A stretch of DNA of 64,000 nt, from the NCBI GenBank assembly GCA_028285585.1, contig JANQOU010000008.1, forward strand, positions 52,298 through 116,297. The letters run 5' to 3'. The position numbers were made by a program, and so were the translations under genes. The notes under the pieces are model-generated. The model saw only the letters and a program-made list of their open reading frames with translations, did not search any database and had not been told where the DNA came from. Within the stretch, counting starts at the first letter, position 1. Every line of letters starts with the position of its first letter. This DNA is from Acidimicrobiia bacterium (GTDB lineage Bacteria > Actinomycetota > Acidimicrobiia > Spongiisociales > ZC4RG35). Of the stretch, positions 7,369 to 16,579 are shown in pieces.

Positions 7369-8708
7369 CGAACTGCGGTGAACTTGTAGACCTGGCCGCC
7401 ATGAGTCAGCAGGTACATCTCGCCGTGGCCGTCGATCCCGTAGCTGTTGGGCTGGCCGACGTTGCCCAAGTCCTCACTCCAATCAGTCTCCTCGGTGACT
7501 GCACCGTCGACGATGCGGAAGGAACGGATCCATGAGGTCACCCAGTCGCTGTAGAAGTAGAGACCGTCCAACTCGGGAATCTCAGACCCTCGATAGACGT
7601 AGCCACCGGTGATCGAGAGGCCGTCGTCGTGGGTGTAGATGAGAACAGGTGAGGTGTAGTCCGCCGCGGCACAGTCCTGGTTGTGGAAGCACCTGGTTCC
7701 CTCCATGTCCGACCAGCCGAAGTTGTACCCGCCCTCGTCGATCGAGACAACGTTGACTTCCTCCTGATCGGCGTGTCCGACGTCACCGATGTAGAGAAGA
7801 CGGGTCTCGTGGTCGATGGCGAACCGCCAGGGGTTTCTCAGGCCGAAGGCGAAGATCTCTGGTGCGCCCCCGCCACCGACAAAGGGATTGTTGGGCGGAA
7901 TCGCATAAGGATCGCCATTGTCGACATCGATCCTCATGATGGCCCCATACATGGTGTTGGGGTCCTGGCCCTGGGCACGTGAGTCGGCCCCGTCACCGGA
8001 CGTGAACCACAAGTAGCCGTCTGGCCCGAAAGCGACCGCCCCGGCGTAGTGCCGTATGTCGGTGGCGTTGGGAGGCTGCTCCATCTCCCAGATGATCCGC
8101 TCCGAGTCGCTGTTGGCCCGGTTCGGGTCAGAAACGGTTGTGGTGAACTCGGAGAGGCGGCGGTTGCCGCCCTTCACGGTGTAATAGACGTAGAACCTGT
8201 TGTTGCTGGCGTACTCGGGATGAAAGGCCATGCCGAGAAGACCCTGCTCGATGCCACCGGCCAGCACCCGGTCGGTGAGGTCGAGGAACGCCGGGTCAAC
8301 CAGCTCCCGGCTCTCGTCGAGGATCCTGATGACACCCACCCGCTGGGCAACGAAGAGACGGTCGTCTCCCTCCGGAGCGGTCAGGACGGTTGGCTGACGA
8401 AAGCCGTCATAGACGAGGTCGAGCCGGACGGCCTGGAGCTCTGGGAGGTTCGGGTCGACGGTGCCATCACCCGGCTGCGATCCGCCGTTTCCATCGCCTG
8501 GGTCAACAGTTGAGGTGCTCCCGTCGCCAGGAGTCGTCGTGGTCGTCGACTCGGAGGCACCAGCCGGGGCCCCATCTCCTCCAGGCAAATCCGTAGCCGA
8601 GCCGCGGAAGAAGAGAACACCCGTTACCAGGACCACCAGCATCAACACGACGAGACCACGCAACTGTGCTTGCACGGGGCTTGGTCGATCGCGATGACGG
8701 GCGGTCAC
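7365..8708 (-). CDS. PQQ-dependent sugar dehydrogenase family protein, secreted
   Basis: 447 residues. An N-terminal transmembrane helix (LRGLVVLMLVVLVTGVLFF, about 17-35) is followed by a Ser/Thr/Gly-rich linker and a six-bladed propeller of the glucose/sorbosone dehydrogenase family (LFVAQRVGVIRIL, GLLGMAFHPEYASNNRFYVYYT, FGLRNPWRFAID, ITGGYVYRG). It should act outside the membrane on sugars or related alcohols. Family members use PQQ, but I see no PQQ biosynthesis genes here. GTG start at 8708. Confidence 0.82.
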   Translation of the reverse strand: MTARHRDRPSPVQAQLRGLVVLMLVVLVTGVLFFRGSATDLPGGDGAPAGASESTTTTTPGDGSTSTVDPGDGNGGSQPGDGTVDPNLPELQAVRLDLVYDGFRQPTVLTAPEGDDRLFVAQRVGVIRILDESRELVDPAFLDLTDRVLAGGIEQGLLGMAFHPEYASNNRFYVYYTVKGGNRRLSEFTTTVSDPNRANSDSERIIWEMEQPPNATDIRHYAGAVAFGPDGYLWFTSGDGADSRAQGQDPNTMYGAIMRIDVDNGDPYAIPPNNPFVGGGGAPEIFAFGLRNPWRFAIDHETRLLYIGDVGHADQEEVNVVSIDEGGYNFGWSDMEGTRCFHNQDCAAADYTSPVLIYTHDDGLSITGGYVYRGSEIPELDGLYFYSDWVTSWIRSFRIVDGAVTEETDWSEDLGNVGQPNSYGIDGHGEMYLLTHGGQVYKFTAVR

Positions 8709-8754
8709 GGGGCGCGAGTGTAGGAACGGCTACGCAGCAAACTGAACGAAGGAT

Positions 8755-9726
8755 TCAGGCGTTCTCGCCGAGAAAGATGTCCGAGACGGACGAGTCCATG
8801 AAGATCGCTTGAAGGGTCTCGGCCAGAATCGGGGCGATCGACAGCACCTGCATGTGGTCCAGCTCCTGGATGTCGGTCGAGACCGGCAAGGTGTTGGTGA
8901 CGATCACCTCATCGATCGGAGCGTTCTTGATCCGGTCGAGTGCCGGGTCCGAGAAGACACCGTGGGTTGCAGCGATGCGCACGCTGAGTGCCCCGTACTC
9001 ACGCACCATCTCCGCGGCATTGCACACCGTACCGGCGGTATCAATGATGTCGTCGACGATCACAACGTGGCGATCGGTGACCTTTCCAGCCATCGAGAGT
9101 GCCGACGACTCGTTGTGCTCGGCCGGGTCACGACGCTTGTAGATGAAAGCGACTGAGGCGTCGAGATGCCTGGCGTACTTCTCCGCTCGCTTCACACCGC
9201 CGGCATCCGGGGAGAGCACGGTGGTCTTGCCATTCATTCGCTCCGAGAGGTAGTCGGTGATGATCGGGAGGGCGGTCAGGGAGTCGAAAGGCTTCGAGAT
9301 GAACCCCTGGAGCTGGCCGGTGTGGAGATCCACCGAGACAAGGCGGTCGGCTCCGGCTTTCATCAGCAAGTCGCTGACGAGACGCGCCGTGATCGGCTCC
9401 CTGGGCATCACCTTCTTGTCCTGCCGCGAGTAGCCGAAGTAGGGCATGACCGCGGTGATGCTCCTCGCCGAAGCTCGCTTGAGAGCGTCGATCGCGATGA
9501 GCTGTTCCATGATGTGCTCGTTGATCGGGTGCGAGTGGCTCTGCATCACGAAGCAATCGGCACCTCGGACACTCTCCTCGGGACGAACGTAGATCTCGCC
9601 ATTGGCGAAAGTGGAGCGGGAGAGGTTTCCGAGTTGGACGCCGAGCACCTCGGCCACCTCCTCGGCAAGAGGCTCATTAGCGCCTCCAGTGAAGACCATC
9701 ATTCGGTTGCGGGAGACGATGTCCAC
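8755..9726 (-). CDS. prs: Ribose-phosphate pyrophosphokinase
   Basis: Makes PRPP from ribose-5-phosphate and ATP. 323 residues from the GTG at 9726. Diagnostic segments: STFANGEIYVRPEESVRG, SHPINEHIMEQLIAIDALKRASA, YFGYSRQDKK, the PRPP loop VVIVDDIIDTAGT. The open frame starts at 9822, but the GTG at 9726 lies one base after the glmU stop, is preceded by GAGGA, and gives the canonical length. glmU-prs pairing is common in bacteria. Confidence 0.95.
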   Translation of the reverse strand: MDIVSRNRMMVFTGGANEPLAEEVAEVLGVQLGNLSRSTFANGEIYVRPEESVRGADCFVMQSHSHPINEHIMEQLIAIDALKRASARSITAVMPYFGYSRQDKKVMPREPITARLVSDLLMKAGADRLVSVDLHTGQLQGFISKPFDSLTALPIITDYLSERMNGKTTVLSPDAGGVKRAEKYARHLDASVAFIYKRRDPAEHNESSALSMAGKVTDRHVVIVDDIIDTAGTVCNAAEMVREYGALSVRIAATHGVFSDPALDRIKNAPIDEVIVTNTLPVSTDIQELDHMQVLSIAPILAETLQAIFMDSSVSDIFLGENA

Positions 9727-9727
9727 G

Positions 9728-11116
9728 TCAGTCCTCAGCCTTTTTCGCGGCCTTGCGCGCTTGCCTCCGATGAGAGTAGCCGGGGATTTCCCTCTGACCA
9801 GACCGCTCGATGGCAAGAGCATCGTCCGAAACGTCGTTGGTGATCACAGAACCGGCTCCGGTGCTCGCCCGGTCACCGATGGTGACCGGCGCGACGAGCA
9901 TGGTGTCCGAGCCAATGAATGCGTCCTCACCGATCTCCGTCTTGTGCTTGTCAACACCGTCGTAGTTCACAGTCACCGTGCCGGCTCCGATGTTGGAGCG
10001 AGCACCCACCTCGGCATCACCTAGGTAAGCCTGATGATTCGCCTTGGCTCCCTCGCCGAGAGTCGTGTTCTTGGTCTCGACGAACGTCCCGATCTTGGAG
10101 CCTGCCTCCATGACACTGCCTTCGCGCAGTGATGCATACGGACCGACCTGGCAGTTCTCCCCAACAACGGCACCACGCACCACCGAATACCAGACCCTGG
10201 CCCCTTCGCCGATGGAACTGTCGACGATGAAGCTGTCGGGGCCCACCACTGCATGTGCAGCGATCGTGGTGTCGCCTTCCAGGTGGACGCCCGGGTAGAT
10301 GCGGGCACCTGGGGCTACCGTCACCGTCTCGTCGATATAGGTGCGCTGAGGGTCCAGCATCCAGACGCCCGACTGCATCAGGCGCTCGTTGACCCTCGTT
10401 CGCAGCTCCTGCTGTGCTTCGGCCAACTGATCGTGGCTGTTGATACCGGCCACCTCCTCCGGGCGGGACACTACGGCCTCCAGTTTGTCACCTTTGCCGG
10501 CAAGGATGGCGACCACATCGGTGATGTAGTACTCGCCCTGAGCGTTGTCGTCGGTGATCTCGTCGAGCGCCGCTCTGAACTCATCGGCTCTGATCGCATA
10601 GATGCCGGCATTGAACTCCTTGATCTCGAGCTGCTCCGGTGTGCAGTCGCGATGCTCAACGATCTCCTGCACCGACCCCGACTCATCACGGACCACTCGC
10701 CCGTACCCGGAAGGGTCATCGATGTGGGCCGTGATCAGACGGCCAGTCTCGTCGGCCTGGACATCAGCCAACTCCTGAACCAGCGAAGGTGTGAGCATCG
10801 GTGTGTCGCCGTACAACACAACGATGACGTCACCAGGCAACGTGTCACCAAGAGCCGCTATCCCGATCTGAGCCGCATGACCGGTGCCGAGCTGCTGCTC
10901 TTGGATGGCCACCACGACATCGGAGGGGAGAGTCTCCCGGACAACGTCAGCGCCGTGGCCGAGCACCACCACCGTCGACTCGGGTTGGAGAGGCTGAGCA
11001 GCAGCAAGCACCCAGCCCAGCATCGTCCTGCCGGCTATTGGATGGGCCACTTTGGGCAGCTCCGAGTTCATGCGCTTCCCCTGGCCGGCGGCCAGGACGA
11101 CGATGTGAACTGCCAA
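9728..11116 (-). CDS. glmU: Bifunctional GlmU: glucosamine-1-P acetyltransferase / GlcNAc-1-P uridylyltransferase
   Basis: 462 residues making UDP-GlcNAc for peptidoglycan. The N-terminal nucleotidyltransferase has LAAGQGKRMNS near residues 8-18 and YGDTPML. The C-terminal left-handed beta helix of hexapeptide repeats ends with IGAGTVTVNYDG, GSDTMLVAPV and GAGSVI. The start is TTG at 11116 with AAAGGG 7 bases before it. It is directly followed by prs. Confidence 0.95.
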   Translation of the reverse strand: MAVHIVVLAAGQGKRMNSELPKVAHPIAGRTMLGWVLAAAQPLQPESTVVVLGHGADVVRETLPSDVVVAIQEQQLGTGHAAQIGIAALGDTLPGDVIVVLYGDTPMLTPSLVQELADVQADETGRLITAHIDDPSGYGRVVRDESGSVQEIVEHRDCTPEQLEIKEFNAGIYAIRADEFRAALDEITDDNAQGEYYITDVVAILAGKGDKLEAVVSRPEEVAGINSHDQLAEAQQELRTRVNERLMQSGVWMLDPQRTYIDETVTVAPGARIYPGVHLEGDTTIAAHAVVGPDSFIVDSSIGEGARVWYSVVRGAVVGENCQVGPYASLREGSVMEAGSKIGTFVETKNTTLGEGAKANHQAYLGDAEVGARSNIGAGTVTVNYDGVDKHKTEIGEDAFIGSDTMLVAPVTIGDRASTGAGSVITNDVSDDALAIERSGQREIPGYSHRRQARKAAKKAED

Positions 11117-11138
11117 GTGGGCCCTTTCTAAGCCGTTG

Positions 11139-11210
11139 CTGGGGGGGCAGGACTCGAACCCGCTCTAACAGGACCAAAACCTGCCGTGCTACCGGTTACA
11201 CCACCCCCCA
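11139..11210 (-). tRNA. tRNA-Gln (anticodon TTG)
   Basis: The minus strand folds as a complete cloverleaf: acceptor TGGGGGG/CCCCCCA, anticodon stem GCAGG/CCTGT enclosing loop TTTTGGT (anticodon TTG, codon CAA), T stem GCGGG/CCTGC with loop TTCGAGT, discriminator G. The 3' CCA is not encoded. It lies between ispE and glmU. Confidence 0.95.
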
Positions 11211-11307
11211 AAATTCGTGTGGGTCGGGGTTCGGACAGGTTACCGAGAGACGAATGGAACCCACATCTAACAGGACCACCATGAACCCTCTCCCACTCGC
11301 GGCGCCC

Positions 11308-12156
11308 TTACCCGTCTACGGCCACCCCGTGGCCCCGCAACGCGACACCCCGGCCCAACCTGACCAGGTCGGACACGGACCGCGCGGCATCCGCGGCTTC
11401 GTCGACGGAAGCGAAGTAACCGAAACATGCCGAGCCGGAGCCGGTGAGACACACCGCGGTGTCCCAACGCTGCCTCATCTCGGCCATCAGCTCGGCTAGC
11501 TGTGGCTCCAGGTCGATGGCCGCGGGGAGCAAGTCGTTTCTCATCGGCATCGAATCACGCAATCCCGGTGGAAGATGATGGTCGGGCACCACCTCGCCTT
11601 CGGGTCCCTCCATCTCGTCCCAACGCCGGTACACCTCCGCAGACGACAACCCGAATTCGGGAACGACAACTGCGAATGCAAAACCCGCCAACGGGCGCAT
11701 CGCTTCGATGGAGTCACCGATCCCAGACATCTCGACAGTCCCGCCAGAGAGGAACAGCGACACGTCGGCACCGACGCTCGATGCAACTGATGCCATCTGC
11801 TCCCGTTCCAACCAGCCCCTGTCGGCGACGAACTCCAGGATCGCGGCTGCGTTCGAGCTGCCACCTCCCAACCCGGCTTCCATCGGGATTCGCTTCGACA
11901 AGCTCATCATCAGCGGCGGCACCTCTGCGACCTGTCGCACGCCGTGCAACGTCTTGATGACGAGGTTGTCCTCGGGGTCGAGATCGGCCCCTTCGATCTC
12001 GAGGGTGTCTCTCCCCTCCTCGCTCGGCTCGACCCGAAGCTCATCGCACCAGTCGATGGTCTGGGCTATCGAGTGGATCGGGTGGTAGCCGTCGGTACGC
12101 GGCGGCGACACCAACAGCGACAGGTTGAGCTTCGCCGGGCTCTCTATCGAAACCAT
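11308..12156 (-). CDS. ispE: 4-diphosphocytidyl-2-C-methyl-D-erythritol kinase
   Basis: GHMP kinase of the MEP isoprenoid pathway, phosphorylating CDP-ME. 282 residues: SPAKLNLSLLV (substrate lysine), DGYHPI, the ATP loop PMEAGLGGGSSNAAA (about 91-105), C-terminal LTGSGSACFG. Start ATG 12156, overlapping the rsmA stop as TGATG. ispE after rsmA is a common actinobacterial order. Confidence 0.95.
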   Translation of the reverse strand: MVSIESPAKLNLSLLVSPPRTDGYHPIHSIAQTIDWCDELRVEPSEEGRDTLEIEGADLDPEDNLVIKTLHGVRQVAEVPPLMMSLSKRIPMEAGLGGGSSNAAAILEFVADRGWLEREQMASVASSVGADVSLFLSGGTVEMSGIGDSIEAMRPLAGFAFAVVVPEFGLSSAEVYRRWDEMEGPEGEVVPDHHLPPGLRDSMPMRNDLLPAAIDLEPQLAELMAEMRQRWDTAVCLTGSGSACFGYFASVDEAADAARSVSDLVRLGRGVALRGHGVAVDG

Positions 12157-12962
12157 CACAGAAACTCCGCAAGCCTCAGGAACGCCTCCGGGGAGAGATT
12201 CTCGGCCCGGGCGGTCTCCTCGATGCCGGCGCCGTCCAAGAGCCCCTTGGGATCGGCAACTTCGGAGGCCAGTGACCGTCTCAACATCTTGCGGCGCTTG
12301 CCAAAACCGGCGCGGGCCAGGGCAATGGCCTGCTCTGCGTGCTCGGGTGGATCCTTCCTTTCCAGCACCACCACCGCTGACTCAACTCGGGGAGCTGGAA
12401 AGAACACTTGGGGTGGGACCTTGAATGCCAAGGTGGCATCGGCGTGGATGCCGGCCACCACGCTTGGCAACCCGTAGTGAGGCGATCCGACCTCAGCAGC
12501 CAGACGTTCCGCCACCTCCAGCTGCACCATCACGACAAACCGCGAGATCTGCGGAGCAAACCGAAGGGCATCCATCACCAGCGGGGTCCCAACGTTGTAG
12601 GGAAGGTTGGCCACCATCACCCAAGGCCCATCGCCCAAGGCCGCGCCAAAGTCGACGCCGGCAGCATCTTCGATGCGCAACTCCACGTCGGTTTCCTGAA
12701 GCACATCTTCGAGAATCGGACGGAGACGCTCGTCTATCTCGTAGGCAACGACCTTCGCACCTGAGGCTGCCAAAGCGGATGTGAGCGTGCCCGTGCCAGC
12801 ACCGACCTCGACCACGTTGTCACCCGGTCCGACCTGTGCGGTGCTGACGATCTTCTCGGTGATGTTGGCATCGGCGAGAAAGTGCTGGCCCAGCCGGTGA
12901 ACGGGAGCCAGGCCGTGAGCCGCCAAGAGGTCCGCTATCTCGGATCGAGTCTGGGCGCTCAA
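12156..12962 (-). CDS. rsmA: 16S rRNA (adenine1518/1519-N6) dimethyltransferase
   Basis: KsgA family. HRLGQHFLADANI, the SAM motif VVEVGAGTGTLT, acidic VVAYEID, the catalytic NLPYNVGTPL, and FFPAPRVESAVV are all present. The 268-residue length uses TTG at 12962, which overlaps the tatD stop as TTGA. The longer frame to 13061 would run deep into tatD. Operon tatD-rsmA-ispE. Confidence 0.94.
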   Translation of the reverse strand: MSAQTRSEIADLLAAHGLAPVHRLGQHFLADANITEKIVSTAQVGPGDNVVEVGAGTGTLTSALAASGAKVVAYEIDERLRPILEDVLQETDVELRIEDAAGVDFGAALGDGPWVMVANLPYNVGTPLVMDALRFAPQISRFVVMVQLEVAERLAAEVGSPHYGLPSVVAGIHADATLAFKVPPQVFFPAPRVESAVVVLERKDPPEHAEQAIALARAGFGKRRKMLRRSLASEVADPKGLLDGAGIEETARAENLSPEAFLRLAEFL

Positions 12963-13723
12963 CGAAACACTCGTTCCGCGTTGGCCGAGGTGATCCCGGC
13001 AACATCCTCGACCGGCATCCCCCAAACCCGTGCCAGGGCAGCGCCGACCAAAGCCACCCACGCCGGCTCGTTCGGCTCGCCGCGATGTGGAGGCGGGGCA
13101 AGGTAAGGCGTGTCGGTCTCGACCAAAGCTCGTTCCGGCGGCACCAGCTCTGCCCCGAGCCGCACCGTGTCACCGGTCTCGAAAGCAACCGGGCCTGCGT
13201 AGGAGAACATCACCCCCAGCTCGAGGAACCTGCGCGTCCACCTGGTCCCCCCGGTCCAACAATGCAAGACCGCACGCGGGCCTTCACCAGTCTCCTCGAG
13301 CATCTCGTGAACCTTCGAGAAGGCGTCCCGGCAATGGACTATCAACGGCAAGTCCTCTGCCGCGGCCAGCTCGATGTGCGAACGGAACGACTCGATCTGC
13401 TGGTCTGGAGGAGAGAGATTGCGATAGAAGTCGAGGCCGGTCTCGCCGATGGCGCTGACGCTGGAGGCAAGTGCGACGAGGCCGGGCTCCTGCTCGGGCC
13501 AACGCTCAGCATCATGAGGATGGAGGCCTGCAGTGGCCAAAACCCGAGCCGGATGACGGCTTGCCAGATCAACCGCGGCCTGGGAGCTGTCCAGGTCAAC
13601 ACCGGGGGCGACCAGCCATGCGACATCATCAGCCCGGCCGAGAAGCTCGTCGGCATCGCGCTCGTCGAGCTGCAAGTGGCAGTGCGTGTCGACCCACGAC
13701 ATGACGGCGACGGTACCGCTCAT
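12959..13723 (-). CDS. tatD: TatD-family metal-dependent hydrolase
   Basis: 254 residues. The metal ligands are visible as DTHCHLQLD (H14, H16), AIGETGLDFY, IVHCRDAF, VLHCWTGG and VETDTPYLAP. TatD enzymes are 3'-5' DNA/RNA exonucleases or D-aminoacyl-tRNA-related hydrolases. The ATG at 13723 has GGGAGG upstream. First gene of the tatD-rsmA-ispE operon; the conserved neighbourhood supports the call. Confidence 0.92.
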   Translation of the reverse strand: MSGTVAVMSWVDTHCHLQLDERDADELLGRADDVAWLVAPGVDLDSSQAAVDLASRHPARVLATAGLHPHDAERWPEQEPGLVALASSVSAIGETGLDFYRNLSPPDQQIESFRSHIELAAAEDLPLIVHCRDAFSKVHEMLEETGEGPRAVLHCWTGGTRWTRRFLELGVMFSYAGPVAFETGDTVRLGAELVPPERALVETDTPYLAPPPHRGEPNEPAWVALVGAALARVWGMPVEDVAGITSANAERVFR

Positions 13724-13771
13724 ACCGGGCCTCCCACAGTTCTCGCTGATGGGTAGGCTCGCCGGTCTGAC

Positions 13772-14008
13772 ATGGACTCAGGCATCGCCCGCAAGATCGA
13801 CGACCTCGGCCGCATCGTCATACCCGCCGAGACGAGGAGGATGTTCAACATCCGCGAGGGCGACCAACTGCTGATCTCGGTGGAGGGCGGGAACATCGTG
13901 CTGAAGAAGGTGACCGACACCTGCGCTCTCTGCGGGTCGGACGAGAACGTCAGCCAGTTCAAGGAGAAAGGCGTGTGCGCTCTCTGCAGATCTCAGCTCG
14001 TCTCCTGA
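13772..14008 (+). CDS. AbrB/SpoVT-type regulator with C-terminal zinc ribbon
   Basis: 78 residues. Residues 1-47 are a swapped-hairpin AbrB DNA-binding domain (ARKIDDLGRIVIPAETRRMFNIREGDQLLISVE). Residues 51-72 hold two CxxC knuckles (C51, C54, C69, C72), a likely zinc site. It is probably a dimeric transcription regulator; the target is unknown. It converges with and overlaps rsmI by 16 bases. Confidence 0.82.
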   Translation: MDSGIARKIDDLGRIVIPAETRRMFNIREGDQLLISVEGGNIVLKKVTDTCALCGSDENVSQFKEKGVCALCRSQLVS

Positions 14009-14823
14009 TCGAGAAGCGCCTGATAGATCTTCCGCCGCGAGACCCCGGTCGACTCTGCCGTCTTGCGCGCCGCATCTGACAGCGAGACCCCCTCGCTCAC
14101 CATCAGCTGGGCCTTCGCCAGCGCTTCGTCCACGTCGGGCAGCTCGGCTGCACGGCCTTCGACCACAACGGTGATCTCACCTTTGGCCGGCTCCGACCAC
14201 TTCGCCGCCGCCTCATCCAGCCGCCCCACCCAAACCTCCTCATGAAGCTTGGTCAGCTCGCGGGCTATAGCGACCTGGCGATCGGGCTCGACGTGTTCCC
14301 CCAGGTCACCGAGATCTCTTGCCAGACGATTTGGGCTGGCGAAGAACACGACGGTTCGCTCTTCGGCAGCTGTCGCGGCAAAACGCCGCTGGCGGTCCTG
14401 TCCCTTGCGCGGGAGAAACCCCTCGAACACGAAACGATCGGCGTCGAACCCCGAGGCGACGACGGCGTTGATCACCGCGGAGGGGCCAGGCAGCACCGTG
14501 ATCGACCCACCGGCTTCCCGAACTGCCCGGATCGCCGACACCCCCGGGTCGGAAACGCCTGGCATCCCTGCGTCCGACACGAGGACAACACGCTTTCCTG
14601 ACATCACGTCGGCCACCAACTGCTGCGCCCGGTCCGCCTCATTGCCCACGAAATAGGAACGAACACCGGGATTCGCTCCTACATGCGCAAGCAGCTTGGC
14701 CGTTCTGCGAGTGTCCTCTGCGTATACGACGTCGGCTTTGGTCAGCTCGTCGCGCAGCCGCTCAGAGACATCCCCGAGATTGCCGATCGGTGTCGCGGCC
14801 ACGATCAGAGTCGCTTCAGGCAC
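13993..14823 (-). CDS. rsmI: 16S rRNA (cytidine1402-2'-O) methyltransferase
   Basis: 276 residues of the YraL/RsmI tetrapyrrole-methylase fold: IVAATPIGNLGDVSERL, YAEDTRRTAKLL, VLVSDAGMPGVSDPG, LPGPSAVINAVVASG, FEGFLPRKG. The C-terminus has a helical segment GVSRRKIYQALL. The GTG at 14823 is chosen; the open frame to 14967 overlaps the previous gene without homology. It overlaps the DUF192 gene by 8 bases. Confidence 0.93.
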   Translation of the reverse strand: MPEATLIVAATPIGNLGDVSERLRDELTKADVVYAEDTRRTAKLLAHVGANPGVRSYFVGNEADRAQQLVADVMSGKRVVLVSDAGMPGVSDPGVSAIRAVREAGGSITVLPGPSAVINAVVASGFDADRFVFEGFLPRKGQDRQRRFAATAAEERTVVFFASPNRLARDLGDLGEHVEPDRQVAIARELTKLHEEVWVGRLDEAAAKWSEPAKGEITVVVEGRAAELPDVDEALAKAQLMVSEGVSLSDAARKTAESTGVSRRKIYQALLDQETS

Positions 14824-15136
14824 GAGCCCATTCCAGCATCTCGCCGATCGCCGGAGGCGAGTGCCGCTCGGGCATCTCGAGCACCCAGCGGCAACGTCGA
14901 AACCAAACCATCCGCCAAGGCTTGACCACGGTCGATCCGACGACGCGGCCGTTGCCGTCCATCCCAACGGCGAGAAACGGCCTCGTCATGCCGAATCCGT
15001 GGACCGACCTCGCCCTGAGCAGCAGACCTGAGTCCGGCTCGACTCGCCTCAATCCGAGGAGGCGGTCGGTGAAGCTGCTCGCAAGGTTGACTTCGATCAC
15101 TCCCCCGTCAGGTTCCCTCAGCTCCACAACGTCCAC
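14816..15136 (-). CDS. DUF192 family protein
   Basis: About 106 residues from GTG 15136: VNLASSFTDRLLGLRRV, then SVHGFGMTRPFLAVGMD and VVKPWRMVWFRRCRWVLEMP. These match the DUF192 beta-barrel fold (proteins of unknown function, often exported in other phyla). I see no signal peptide here. The exact start is uncertain, since no good ribosome-binding site is visible. It lies between the metalloprotease-like lipoprotein and rsmI. Confidence 0.7.
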   Translation of the reverse strand: MDVVELREPDGGVIEVNLASSFTDRLLGLRRVEPDSGLLLRARSVHGFGMTRPFLAVGMDGNGRVVGSTVVKPWRMVWFRRCRWVLEMPERHSPPAIGEMLEWARA

Positions 15137-15176
15137 AGGTTGAACATAGGCGACATCAGTCGGGGTCAGAAGGGGG

Positions 15177-16493
15177 TCAGCCGAGGCCGACGTCGGCTCT
15201 GATCTGCTGTCCGATCTCGAACACGTCGGCCGCGATGAAGTAGAGAAGCCCGTCTTCGGAGTCGACCCAAACGAAAGCCTCTTCAGGCACCGACTCCAGT
15301 GCGAATTCGAGCAGTGCGTCCTCCAACTCGGCCAGGTCACCTGCGGTGTCGCCCCGGTAGACCAGCAAGAAGGCTGCGTTCTCACCGTCGAACCACTGGT
15401 GGTACCCGTCGCCTCCCCACCCGTCAGCAGCTCGCGCCGTCGTCGCCTCCCCCACGACCTGGTTGAGGATGATCCTCAGACCGTGCTCGCCCCACACGGA
15501 GGTGATCTCCAGCTCATAGCCGGCCAGAGTCAAGTCGGGCATCGCCACTTCCGCCGGAAGGTCACGTTGGTAGTCCGCAGGGTTGATGACCTGCTCGGTG
15601 GAAGCGGGGGCGTCGGCGAAGTCGGTGTATGCCTGGTTGACGGCCTCCCAACCGCCTATGCCGAACAGCTCCTGAACGAAAGCGAGACCCGTGTCATAGG
15701 GGAAGAAGAGCGTCTCGGAGAGAAACGACGGCGCCGCATCGAGCGCTGAAGTGTCGATCTCGAGAGACTCGGCGATCAACTGACCCAGCTCACGCTGGCT
15801 CAGGCCCTGAATCCACTGCACCTGCGCCAGAGACGCGTCGCCTTCGATGAGAGCCCGATAGCCGTTGGCCTGGTCGAGACGGCTCTCGTCGATCATCGCG
15901 GTCAAGATCGGCTCGAAGCCGAAGTGCTGATCAGTCAGTGCGTGAACCAACTCGTGGACGATTGTCGCCTGCTGAAGCAGGCTGAAACCCGACTCTCGCG
16001 CAGGCACCACGATCTCGTCGGTCTCGCCGTCGTAGAAGCCGGCTACCTGCTCTCCGTACAGGTCAGACAGAGTGCCTTCGAGATCCGCATCGGGGGCGAG
16101 AAGCCCGAGCAACTTGTAGAGAGCCTCATCGGCTGGAAGATCCTCGGCTTCCTCCTCGATCACGCTGCGCACTCGGCTCTCCAACTCCGCCTCGCTCACA
16201 ACCACGATGTTTGGCGTCGAGAGCCAGGCCAGGCCGCGCACCTCCTGGGCGTCCGCAACGAGGGTCTCGAGCTGGCTTTGAAGCTCAGCCGACACTTCAA
16301 GACTGGAGAGGTCGATGTCGGTGGTAGTCGTAGCGGACGGCGCCTCCGTGGTTGCAGGAGGGCCTGTAGTTGCTGGGACGCCGCCATCCGTGGCTTGACT
16401 CGCCTCGGAAGCGGCCGTGGTCGTGGTGACACCCGTCGTGCACGCGACAGCAAAGAGGGCAAGGACGAGCAAAGCGGCAAGACGGCGGACCAT
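15177..16493 (-). CDS. Predicted lipoprotein with HExxH metalloprotease-like motif
   Basis: 438 residues from ATG 16493. A lipoprotein signal (MVRRLAALLVLALFAVAC, Cys18) is followed by a long Thr/Ala-rich linker (20-58), then a globular domain. HELVH at 180-184 with a downstream EGDASLAQ suggests a gluzincin-like zinc site. Family not recognised. The protein should face the cell exterior. An ATG at 16517 would add eight residues in front of the signal. It shares the minus-strand direction with DUF192 and rsmI. Confidence 0.75.
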   Translation of the reverse strand: MVRRLAALLVLALFAVACTTGVTTTTAASEASQATDGGVPATTGPPATTEAPSATTTTDIDLSSLEVSAELQSQLETLVADAQEVRGLAWLSTPNIVVVSEAELESRVRSVIEEEAEDLPADEALYKLLGLLAPDADLEGTLSDLYGEQVAGFYDGETDEIVVPARESGFSLLQQATIVHELVHALTDQHFGFEPILTAMIDESRLDQANGYRALIEGDASLAQVQWIQGLSQRELGQLIAESLEIDTSALDAAPSFLSETLFFPYDTGLAFVQELFGIGGWEAVNQAYTDFADAPASTEQVINPADYQRDLPAEVAMPDLTLAGYELEITSVWGEHGLRIILNQVVGEATTARAADGWGGDGYHQWFDGENAAFLLVYRGDTAGDLAELEDALLEFALESVPEEAFVWVDSEDGLLYFIAADVFEIGQQIRADVGLG

Positions 16494-16567
16494 GACAAAA
16501 AGGTTATCGGCGGTCATCGCCTACACCTGACGTCCCCACTCGACCGGATCGAGGCCGGCGACTGGCG

Positions 16568-16573
16568 TATTGT
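16568..16573 (+). promoter_or_regulatory. -10 box TATTGT inside an inverted repeat, leaderless promoter
   Basis: CTGGCG (16562-16567) and CGCCAG (16574-16579) flank TATTGT, which is six bases before the cupin ATG at 16580. The -10 box sits as the loop of the repeat, so a repressor could occupy it. Confidence 0.5.
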
Positions 16574-16579
16574 CGCCAG

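Noticed and set aside
10253..11131. 292-residue plus-strand frame opposite glmU
   Set aside because: Antisense to a firm glmU call and shows no family motif.
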